A stretch of 64,000 bases of DNA from Hyphomicrobiales bacterium. Lineage in GTDB: Bacteria; Pseudomonadota; Alphaproteobacteria; Rhizobiales; Xanthobacteraceae. The stretch spans positions 1 through 64,000 of the forward strand of contig JAGXQU010000110.1 of assembly GCA_018335895.1 (NCBI GenBank). The letters are read 5' to 3'. Below the pieces are notes generated by a model. It was given only the letters and a program-made list of their open reading frames with translations, did no database searches and was not told where the DNA came from. The position numbers were made by a program, and so were the translations under genes. Shown piece after piece: positions 7,774 to 14,682 of this stretch (positions within the stretch are counted from its first letter, which is position 1; each line of letters begins with the position of its first letter).

Positions 7774-9009
7774 TTACGAATATCGCACCGCGACTTCTTC
7801 GGCTATCAGCTCGGCAGTCGCAGCGGATAAAGTCCAACCCAAGTGACCATGTCCGGTATTGTAGAACACGCGGTCGCGCTTTCCTCGACCCACTCGCGGC
7901 AACATGCTTGGTGTCATGGGCCGCAATCCACTCCACGGCACTACCCTGTCGGTCTGTACATTGGGAAAATGCTCTCGTGTCCATTGGACCAGCGGATCAA
8001 TCCGATCCGCTCGAATGTCGCGATTGAAGCCGTTAAATTCTGCAGTGCCAGCGACTCTGAACCGGTCTCCCAACCTGCTCGTAACGATCTTCCGATGATC
8101 GTCGAGCAAGCTCACCTTCGGCGCGGCATTGCTGCTTTCTTGGCTATCGAGGAAAACCGTAATCGAATACCCCTTTACAGGATAGATGTTCAGCCGATCG
8201 CCTAGCGTCCACGCCAAGCTTCTACTCTCGACGCCAGCACAGATCATTACCGCGTCAAATACCGAAACCTCGCTCTCGCAATGGCCCCCTGGCTGGGCCT
8301 CATCCCTGAAAGTTATTTCAACGCGATCCGGTCGAGCGGTCACTGACTCCACCGCAGTGTTGAACGAGACTTTCCCACCCATACGGACATTTGCTGCTGC
8401 GAGGCCTCGAGTGAACTTATGAATATCGCCGGTGGCATCGCCGGGCGTAAAAAAGCCGCCGTGAAACGACCCGGTAACGGCCGGTTCAATCAACTTCATT
8501 TCGCGCGGATTCACGGGATGGCGCTCCAGCCCCGCGCGTTTCAACAGTTCGTTTGAAGTCCTCGCAGCCTCGAATTCCGCCTTCGTGCGGTACAGATGAA
8601 GGATACCCCGCGTTTCCAGATCAAACTTTATCTGCTCGGCTTCGGCCCACTTAAATAGATGTTGGCGCGCCTCCAATGCGAGTCGCACCGTCTCCATCGT
8701 GTTCTTCTCGTAGTTTCTTACCTGCGCGATAAACTCCGCTATCCAGGAATACTTGTGCCAGCTGGGTTTTGGATTGAACAATAGCGGCGCATTTCGCCGA
8801 AACATCCATTGCAGGCCATGGAGAATCGTCGCGGGCCTGTTCCACACCTCGGCATTACTCGCCGAAAGTTGTCCGCCATTCGCGAACGACGTTTCCATCG
8901 CCGGATAGCGGTGGCGTTCGAATACGGTGACGTCGATGCCGCGTTTGAGAAGTGCGTATGCAGTGGTAATGCCGGTTATGCCAGCACCGATAATGGCAAC
9001 GCTTGCCAT
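7774..9009 (-). CDS. D-amino-acid dehydrogenase-like flavoprotein (DadA family)
   Basis: A 411-residue FAD-dependent DAO-family oxidoreductase. The N-terminal Rossmann motif is IIGAGITGITTAYAL, and the C-terminal NTGHGHLGWTLSAATAELIAEE block is the DadA signature. DadA-type enzymes oxidise D-amino acids to 2-oxo acids plus ammonia and pass electrons to quinones. The unusual feature is the leader: a tandem glycine riboswitch directly precedes the gene, so the physiological substrate may be glycine or a glycine-yielding compound rather than D-alanine. The ATG at 9009 has a GGGGGA ribosome site. The gene stands alone between the LysR gene and the liv operon. Confidence 0.88.
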   Translation of the reverse strand: MASVAIIGAGITGITTAYALLKRGIDVTVFERHRYPAMETSFANGGQLSASNAEVWNRPATILHGLQWMFRRNAPLLFNPKPSWHKYSWIAEFIAQVRNYEKNTMETVRLALEARQHLFKWAEAEQIKFDLETRGILHLYRTKAEFEAARTSNELLKRAGLERHPVNPREMKLIEPAVTGSFHGGFFTPGDATGDIHKFTRGLAAANVRMGGKVSFNTAVESVTARPDRVEITFRDEAQPGGHCESEVSVFDAVMICAGVESRSLAWTLGDRLNIYPVKGYSITVFLDSQESSNAAPKVSLLDDHRKIVTSRLGDRFRVAGTAEFNGFNRDIRADRIDPLVQWTREHFPNVQTDRVVPWSGLRPMTPSMLPRVGRGKRDRVFYNTGHGHLGWTLSAATAELIAEEVAVRYS

Positions 9010-9028
9010 GAAAAATCCCCCGAAAAGA

Positions 9029-9058
9029 CGCTTGTTGAGTCTGTTGGTTCAAGCGCCC
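9029..9058 (-). terminator. Terminator-like hairpin in the riboswitch expression platform
   Basis: On the minus strand CGCTTG (starting near 9056) can pair with CAAGCG (ending near 9030) across a roughly 16-base loop, followed directly by TCTTTT. It lies between the second glycine aptamer and the dadA-like start codon, where an expression platform is expected. The T-run is short, so termination efficiency is uncertain; it could instead mask the GGGGGA ribosome site. Confidence 0.45.
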
Positions 9059-9237
9059 CATCTGTTCGGGTACCTGAGAGTTTCTCCCGATCGCTGCGAT
9101 CGGGATCTCCTTCGGTGAACGTCCGGGCTTCGGACGTTTCTCTCCAGATTGCGTTTCGACCGTTCGGTTCTTGGGCCTGAGAGTTTCCGGGGCGGTTGCT
9201 CCTTCGGCGCCGGGACAAAATCCCGGACTCTCCCAAA
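9053..9237 (-). promoter_or_regulatory. Tandem glycine riboswitch (gcvT motif)
   Basis: Read on the minus strand, two aptamers follow each other. The first opens with GGGAGAG at 9236, has the core CGCCGAAGGAGCAA near 9209-9196 and ends with AAACTCTCAGG near 9176. The second opens with CTGGAGAG near 9147, has CACCGAAGGAG near 9117-9107 and ends with AAACTCTCAGG near 9073. A short linker joins them. The doubled GGAGAG / CCGAAGGAG / CTCTCAGG pattern is the hallmark of the cooperative glycine riboswitch, which usually turns genes on when glycine is high. The only gene downstream is the DadA-like oxidoreductase. Confidence 0.93.
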
Positions 9238-9299
9238 CAGTCGGAAGTAGTTATTTGTATCGCGCCTCCTCTGATTCGCCGACCGAAAAATTTAACCGA

Positions 9300-10001
9300 T
9301 CAGTTTCCGAGATATGCGCGGCGAACCCGCGGATCTTTCAACAGCTCCCTTCCCGCACCTGCCAAGGCTATCTGGCCTGTTTCCAGCACATAGCCTCTGT
9401 CTGCGAGCGCGAGCGCGCCAGCGGCGTTCTGTTCAACAAGAAGTATGGTTGTTCCTGAATTTTTCAAGAGTTGGATTGTCTTGAAAATCTGCGCAACCAT
9501 CTGCGGCGCCAAACCCATCGAAGGCTCGTCCAGCATCAGAAGCCGGGGACGCGACATCAGCGCACGGCCGACAACTAGCATTTGCTGCTGCCCACCGGAA
9601 AGCGATCCTGCCGCGGAGTCGCGGCGCTCGCGCAGAACCGGAAACATTTCGAACGCCTTTTCCAGACGCTCGGAAATTTCCGAGCGTCTGCGATAACCTC
9701 CGAGGCGCAGATTGTCCTCTACGGTCATCTCCGGAAACACTTGACGCCCCTCCGGAACCTGCACGATCCCACTCTTGACCCGCTTCGGCGAGGCCAAGCG
9801 CGTTACGTCGGCGCCGTCGAACTCGATGGACCCTCCGAACACGGGCTGAACCCCAGATATCGCGCGCAGGAGCGTCGATTTCCCTGCGCCGTTCCGGCCG
9901 ACGACGCATACGAGTTCGCCTTCGGCCACGTGCATGCTGACACCGCGAAGCGCGACAAGGCCATCATAGGCACAACTCAGGGAACTAATTGACAGCAGCA
10001 C
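9300..10001 (-). CDS. livF: Branched-chain amino-acid type ABC ATPase, LivF
   Basis: A 233-residue ATPase of the HAAT family. Walker A is GRNGAGKST, the signature LSGGQQQML, Walker B LLMLDEPSMGLAP, and the EGRQVFPEMTVEDNL block is typical of LivF. I chose the GTG at 10001, which has GGAAGAG upstream, overlaps the livG end and gives the usual LivF length; a longer frame would run into livG. It is the last gene of the livK-H-M-G-F operon. The second ATPase of the importer is LivG, just upstream. Confidence 0.9.
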   Translation of the reverse strand: MLLSISSLSCAYDGLVALRGVSMHVAEGELVCVVGRNGAGKSTLLRAISGVQPVFGGSIEFDGADVTRLASPKRVKSGIVQVPEGRQVFPEMTVEDNLRLGGYRRRSEISERLEKAFEMFPVLRERRDSAAGSLSGGQQQMLVVGRALMSRPRLLMLDEPSMGLAPQMVAQIFKTIQLLKNSGTTILLVEQNAAGALALADRGYVLETGQIALAGAGRELLKDPRVRRAYLGN

Positions 10002-10776
10002 GGCTATTCTCTTCCGGAGTTTCAACACCCAGATAAGCTTCGATAACCTCAGGATTGCTCGACACTTGCTTTGCGGTCCCGCATGCGAGCGCACGTCCGA
10101 AGTTCAACACAAAGACACGGTCCGAAACATCCATCACCAGACGCATGTCGTGTTCGACCAGCAGAACGGTGGTGCCTTGCTTGGCAATTCTTCGAATGAC
10201 TTCCGCCATCTCGATGGTTTCCTGCGGGTTCAGACCGGCCGCAGGCTCGTCGAGCAAGAGCAGCTTCGGCTGAGCCGCGAGGGCACGCGCGATTTCCAGG
10301 CGCTTCTGCGCGCCATAGGGCAATGTGCCTGCCTGCTGGCGACTGAGATGCTCGAGGTTAAGAGTCTTCAGAAATTCCATGCTCGCGCGTACGGCAAATT
10401 CATTCTCTTCGTGAATCCTCGGCAAGCCCAGGAGTGCTGAGATAAAGCCGCTACTCTGCCGCAGGTGCATTCCGACCATGACGTTCTCAAGCACTGTCAT
10501 AGACTGCAATGTTTGCAGGTTCTGAAACGTACGCTGAATTCCCCGCGCGGCGCGCTTCGCGGGTGACAAATCGCGCAGATTATCGCCGGCGAAATGAACT
10601 TCTCCCTGATCGGGAATGTAGACGCCGCCAACCACGTTGAAGAGACTTGTCTTCCCCGCCCCGTTGGGCCCGATAATGGAGAAAATTTCTCCTTCGTTTA
10701 CGGCGAAGCTAATCTCGCTCAGCGCTTTCACGCCGCCAAAGGCGAGACTGACATTCGTTACATCAAGCAGCGCCAT
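9985..10776 (-). CDS. livG: Branched-chain amino-acid type ABC ATPase, LivG
   Basis: A 263-residue HAAT-family ATPase with Walker A GPNGAGKTS, the LivG-specific RGIQRTFQNLQ block, signature-region LPYGAQKRLEIARAL and Walker B LLLLDEPAAGLNP. The ATG at 10776 (MALLDVTNVSLAFGG) gives the family N-terminus and overlaps the end of livM by 14 bases. An in-frame extension upstream is not family-like. It works with LivF, LivH, LivM and the periplasmic protein at 12659-13807. Liv-type systems carry branched-chain or other amino acids, amides or urea, so the ligand is open; context suggests a substrate related to the hydantoinase genes next door. Confidence 0.92.
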   Translation of the reverse strand: MALLDVTNVSLAFGGVKALSEISFAVNEGEIFSIIGPNGAGKTSLFNVVGGVYIPDQGEVHFAGDNLRDLSPAKRAARGIQRTFQNLQTLQSMTVLENVMVGMHLRQSSGFISALLGLPRIHEENEFAVRASMEFLKTLNLEHLSRQQAGTLPYGAQKRLEIARALAAQPKLLLLDEPAAGLNPQETIEMAEVIRRIAKQGTTVLLVEHDMRLVMDVSDRVFVLNFGRALACGTAKQVSSNPEVIEAYLGVETPEENSRAAVN

Positions 10777-11752
10777 GCACACTGCCCTTTTCGCGCGCGG
10801 CCGGTTCCGTCCAGCGAACCCATAGCGAAGCCAGCGTCGGAACCACTCCACTGGGCATGAAGGCCATGATGCAGATCAGCAAAGCGCCCGTGAGAACGTG
10901 TCTGAACTCCTCGAAATGAGCGAACATCTGCGGGAGCAGCGTGAATATGATTGCGCCGACGATTGCGCCCACAACCGAGCCCAGCCCGCCGATTACCACC
11001 ATGGCCACGAATTCTACGGAGCGGAGGAAATTTGCCTCGACCGGCGTGATGAAACGGTCCGCATGCGCGAAGATCGATCCGGCGATGCTCGCGAAAATCG
11101 CCGAGATAACGAATACTTTCACCTTGAACGCTGCGACTTCAATCCCGAGAGTCGCCGCAGCGATCTCCGAATCGTTGATCGCGCGCAGCGCTCTGCCGGC
11201 CCGAGTATTGATAAGACTGGTCGCAAGCTTAACCGCAATGAATAAGCCAACCGCCGCCAGCACATAGCCGCCCAGGGCGCTTGGGAGCGAATAGCCGGCG
11301 ATCTGAAACGGCCCGACGGGCATGCCGTCCGGCCCGCCGGTAATTGCGAGTTCGCGGTTCAAGATGATCGAGACAATCGCCCCGAATCCGAGCGTTGCCA
11401 TCGCAAGATAGTGCCCCCGTAAATGGAGTAGCGCGCGGCCGATCACGTAAGAGATGACCCCAACCAGCACGGCCCCGGCGAGCATGGCTAACGGCGCGGG
11501 GACGCTCAATCGGCTGCCGAGCACGGCAGTAGCGTAGCCGCCGAGCGCGAAGAATGCGGCGTGGCCCAAGCTGATCTGCCCTGCATATCCAAGGAGCAGA
11601 TTCAGGCCCACGCATACGATCGCGTTGATAATCGTCTTTGTGGCAACGTCCAGAAAGTAGGCGTTAGGCATCAGCAGCGGCAAGACGATGAGGAATGCCG
11701 CAAACGCCGTCAGCGAGATGAACTCTCTCTTGAGCCTGAACATTGCGATCAC
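10763..11752 (-). CDS. livM: Branched-chain amino-acid type ABC permease, LivM
   Basis: Inner-membrane permease of about 329 residues with some eight to ten hydrophobic segments. It has the LivM blocks LLGYAGQISLGHAAFFALGGY and RAINDSEIAAATLGI. The GTG at 11752 overlaps the livH stop by four bases (GTGA); an ATG three codons later is the other candidate. It forms the membrane channel with LivH. Confidence 0.92.
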   Translation of the reverse strand: MIAMFRLKREFISLTAFAAFLIVLPLLMPNAYFLDVATKTIINAIVCVGLNLLLGYAGQISLGHAAFFALGGYATAVLGSRLSVPAPLAMLAGAVLVGVISYVIGRALLHLRGHYLAMATLGFGAIVSIILNRELAITGGPDGMPVGPFQIAGYSLPSALGGYVLAAVGLFIAVKLATSLINTRAGRALRAINDSEIAAATLGIEVAAFKVKVFVISAIFASIAGSIFAHADRFITPVEANFLRSVEFVAMVVIGGLGSVVGAIVGAIIFTLLPQMFAHFEEFRHVLTGALLICIMAFMPSGVVPTLASLWVRWTEPAAREKGSVHGAA

Positions 11753-12621
11753 ACGCGGTCCACGGTTGGAGCGGAGAACAGGCCATTGGGCCTGACAAGA
11801 AGCATGGCGATGATCAGGATGAATGCGACCGCGTCCTGGTAGGCGGAAGAAACGTAGCCACCCGCGAGGGCCTCAGCAAAACCGAGGATGAGACCGCCGA
11901 GAATTGCGCCGAACGGATTGGCTAATCCGCCGAGAATCGCCGCGCAGAACCCTTTCATGCCGAGCGTGATGCCCACGTCGTACTGCGTCAGCGTGATGGG
12001 AGTCGTAAGCAGCCCCGCCAACGCGCCAAGCGCCGCCGACAACGCAAAACAGATCGCGAGTACAGCCGGCACATCGATTCCGACCAAATGGGCCGCCAGT
12101 CGATTGGAAGAAGTCGCCTGAATGCCCTTGCCCAGAATCGTCCGACGAAAGAACAGCGATATCGCCGCTGTCGTTACGACCAGCGAAACGAAAATCCAGA
12201 TGCTTTGCGGCGATACTTTTGCTCCGAGCAGTACGAGCGCGTCATCCCCTGAAAAGCCTTTCATCGAGAAAAACTGCCGGCCTAGCAGTGCCTCGGCCGC
12301 ACCGCGCAGAAACATCGATATACCGACGGTCACAATAATGATGCTGAGGGTCGACGGTCTCCGCATCCGCGAGATGATGGCCACCTGCGCAACCACACCG
12401 ATAAGCGCGGCGGCAAGAATTGCGCCGAGGGCGGCGACCGGTAACGGTACTCCTGCGGCGAGCAGGAAGACCGTTACCATGCCGCCAATCATCACGAACT
12501 CGCCCTGAGCAAAGTTGATGACGTGGCTCGAGCGATAGATCAGCGCAAATCCGATTCCGACAAGACCGTATATCGATCCGCGTGTCAGGCCGGAAAAGAG
12601 GAACTGCAGAAGATCGGACAT
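11749..12621 (-). CDS. livH: Branched-chain amino-acid type ABC permease, LivH
   Basis: A 290-residue permease with the LivH signature GSIYGLVGIGFALIYRSSHVINFAQGE in its first 45 residues and about eight hydrophobic segments. Later segments include KGFCAAILGGLANPFGAILGG, the loop that contacts the ATPases. It follows the binding-protein gene by 37 bases and is coupled to livM downstream. It is part of the same importer as LivFGM and the protein at 12659-13807. Confidence 0.92.
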   Translation of the reverse strand: MSDLLQFLFSGLTRGSIYGLVGIGFALIYRSSHVINFAQGEFVMIGGMVTVFLLAAGVPLPVAALGAILAAALIGVVAQVAIISRMRRPSTLSIIIVTVGISMFLRGAAEALLGRQFFSMKGFSGDDALVLLGAKVSPQSIWIFVSLVVTTAAISLFFRRTILGKGIQATSSNRLAAHLVGIDVPAVLAICFALSAALGALAGLLTTPITLTQYDVGITLGMKGFCAAILGGLANPFGAILGGLILGFAEALAGGYVSSAYQDAVAFILIIAMLLVRPNGLFSAPTVDRV

Positions 12622-12658
12622 CGTGGATTGTACTCTTCACTCGTGATCGAACGGCTTT

Positions 12659-13807
12659 TTACTTCAGCAGTTTCCACTCGCCGCCAGAGATCTCCGTCAG
12701 TCTGAAGGCATCCGGCTTCAGGCCCATATGATCCGCAGCGGTGATGTCGAAGATTCCGTTCAAGCCGACGAAGTTTTTCGTTTTCTCGATTTCGTCACGC
12801 ACCTTCTGCTTGTCGGTCGACCCCGCACGCTTCACGGCTTCGACGGTGATCTGCAGCGCGTCGTATGCAAAGCCACCGAAAGCGGCCGGCTTTTCGTTGT
12901 AGGCCGCCTGGTATTCCTTCGCGTAGCTTTGAACAACATTGCGCTGTGCATCGTCCGCTGAAAGCTCGTTGGCGACGAGGACTGCCGAAACCGTCACGCG
13001 AACGCCATCCGCCGCACCTGCCGCGCCATCGACGAACTGCTGGGAGCCGACGCCATGCGTGAAGTAGAACGGCGTCTTCATCGCCAGCTGTTTGTAGTTT
13101 CGCACGGTGATTACGGTCGGCGCGCCGAAGCCGCAGCTTAGAATCGCATCTACCTTTGCACTGTTGATGCGCGTCAGTTGCGGCGTCACATCGGTATCGG
13201 TGGGTGCATAGGTCTCATCGGCCGCCAGCGTGATCCCGAACTTGGATGCGAGGTTCTTTGCTTCCAGACGGCACGACTGGTCGAACCCGCCCGAGCCCGC
13301 GATCAGTCCGATATTCTTTGCGCCGCGCTTCTGCATATCGCTGTAGATGCGGGCGACAGCCATGCGATCTGAGCCGGCAGTCTTGAAGATCCACTTCTTC
13401 ACGGGCTCCACGACAACGCTGGCGCCGGCCATCGAGAAGAACGGAATTCCAGCCTGCTCGACCATCGGCGCGACGGCCATGGTTTCACCGGTCGTGCTGC
13501 CTCCGATGATGAAATCGACTTTATCGTCTTCGATCAACCGGCGGACGAATGTCACAGCCTGCCGCGCATCGCCCTGGCTATCGTAGAGCACGAGCTGAAG
13601 CTTGCGGCCGAGTACTCCGCCGCTCGCGTTCATCTTGTCGATGTAGAGTCTTAGCGTTTTGGCCTGCGGATCGCCGAGAAATGACGCACCGCCGGTAACG
13701 GAGAGGAATGCGCCGACTTTGATCGGCTCTTGGGCGCTTGCTGGCTGAGCAAAGCACAATGCGGCCAGCGCAAGAACAACAGTGAGTAAATTCCGAAGCG
13801 ACGACAT
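12659..13807 (-). CDS. Liv-type periplasmic binding protein
   Basis: A 382-residue solute-binding protein with a clear Sec signal peptide (hydrophobic stretch, cleavage expected after ASA at residue ~25). A type I periplasmic binding fold (Peripla_BP_6) follows: IKVGAFLSVTGGASFLGDPQAKTL, IIGGSTTGETMAVAPM, TAGSDRMAVARIYSDM. It captures the ligand for LivFGHM. Its gene heads the operon. An inverted repeat at 13893-13916, about 90 bases before the start, resembles the operator in front of hyuA, so the importer may be co-regulated with the hydantoinase genes. The ligand is unknown. Confidence 0.9.
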   Translation of the reverse strand: MSSLRNLLTVVLALAALCFAQPASAQEPIKVGAFLSVTGGASFLGDPQAKTLRLYIDKMNASGGVLGRKLQLVLYDSQGDARQAVTFVRRLIEDDKVDFIIGGSTTGETMAVAPMVEQAGIPFFSMAGASVVVEPVKKWIFKTAGSDRMAVARIYSDMQKRGAKNIGLIAGSGGFDQSCRLEAKNLASKFGITLAADETYAPTDTDVTPQLTRINSAKVDAILSCGFGAPTVITVRNYKQLAMKTPFYFTHGVGSQQFVDGAAGAADGVRVTVSAVLVANELSADDAQRNVVQSYAKEYQAAYNEKPAAFGGFAYDALQITVEAVKRAGSTDKQKVRDEIEKTKNFVGLNGIFDITAADHMGLKPDAFRLTEISGGEWKLLK

Positions 13808-13892
13808 GTGAGCCCCCCAACTGCTCTATCGAAAGCCGCGGTTTTCGCGGCCAAGGCCGTCAGCTTACAGCGCGAATGAAAAAAATAGCAAG

Positions 13893-13916
13893 CAATTTTC
13901 AATTCAGATGAAAATT
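13893..13916. promoter_or_regulatory. Candidate operator before the liv operon
   Basis: CAATTTTCA (13893-13901) and TGAAAATT (13909-13916) form an inverted repeat with a seven-base spacer. The arms equal the inner part of the large inverted repeat at 14630-14669. It overlaps the stop codon of the XRE-cupin gene and lies about 80-90 bases upstream of the liv binding-protein start. Shared arm sequence suggests one regulator for both sites; this is inference. Confidence 0.5.
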
Positions 13917-14565
13917 AGCGCTTCTTTGGAGCTGCGCGCCGTTTTCGCTTCGACTTTGCCCCGGTGTGGGCAACGACCCAGACAAAACGGGCAATGTTCG
14001 GTCCCGGATTTTCAAAGCGGTGCGGCTGCGTGCTCGGGAAATGAAAACTGTCGCCGCATTCCAGCGAATGGACATCGTTGCCGATGAGCAGCTGCATTTC
14101 GCCTTCGATGATAAGCCCGAACTTCTCGCCTTCATGCGCGTAAGCGTCCGCCCCCGAGCTGCCGCCCGGCTCCAGCGTCACTTCATAAATCTCGATCTGG
14201 GTTGCCGAATTGGGGCTGAGCAGCTCCTGCACGACGCCCACGTCGGGCACGCGAAGCCGGCGCCGCTGATCCCTGCGCACGATGTGACGGGAAGCGGCAT
14301 GGCCTTTCGACGAAGCAAAAAACCAGGAAACGGGGACTTCCAGCGCCTCGGCCAATAACCGCAGCGAGCGCAGCGAAGGCGTCGATACGCCCCGCTCGAT
14401 CTGGCTGATCATCCCGATCGAAAGCGCGACCTTGTCGGCGAGCTCCTGAATGGAAAGTTGGCGGTCCTTGCGCAGTTCGCGCAGGCGCTCCCCGATCCAA
14501 ACATCATTTCCCAGATCCGTATCTGCAGACGACTGCGCGCCTTTTGCGACCGATTCTGCCTTCAC
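13915..14565 (-). CDS. XRE-cupin transcriptional regulator
   Basis: DNA-binding regulator of 216 residues: an N-terminal Cro/C1 helix-turn-helix (RLRELRKDRQLSIQELADKV, then SIGMISQIERGVSTPSLRSL) joined to a C-terminal cupin (YEVTLEPGGSSGADAYAHEGEKFGLIIEGEM, HFPSTQPHRFENPG). This PuuR-like design senses a small ligand in the cupin. I prefer the GTG at 14565, which has GAGGA five bases upstream; an in-frame GTG at 14592 lacks a good ribosome site. The tail is very basic (KSKRKRRAAPKKR). It is divergent from hyuAB and lies directly upstream of the liv operon. Inverted repeats at 14630-14669 and 13893-13916 are probable operators. Confidence 0.9.
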   Translation of the reverse strand: MKAESVAKGAQSSADTDLGNDVWIGERLRELRKDRQLSIQELADKVALSIGMISQIERGVSTPSLRSLRLLAEALEVPVSWFFASSKGHAASRHIVRRDQRRRLRVPDVGVVQELLSPNSATQIEIYEVTLEPGGSSGADAYAHEGEKFGLIIEGEMQLLIGNDVHSLECGDSFHFPSTQPHRFENPGPNIARFVWVVAHTGAKSKRKRRAAPKKR

Positions 14566-14629
14566 CGCGTCCTCACAGTATTGAGTGAACACATTTCATA
14601 ATCAGTTGGAGATGCATTGACAAATTATC

Positions 14630-14669
14630 ACTCATAGTGAAAATTGTGAATGCAATTTTCACTATGAGT
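14630..14669. promoter_or_regulatory. Perfect 17-bp inverted repeat between XRE-cupin gene and hyuA
   Basis: ACTCATAGTGAAAATTG (14630-14646), spacer TGAATG, then its exact reverse complement CAATTTTCACTATGAGT (14653-14669). It ends 13 bases before the hyuA start and follows a TTGACA element at 14617-14622 that could serve as a -35 box for hyuA. This is the strongest symmetric element in the region and the natural operator for the divergently transcribed XRE-cupin regulator. A transcript hairpin role is also possible. Confidence 0.75.
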
Positions 14670-14682
14670 TGGGTGCTTCGCT

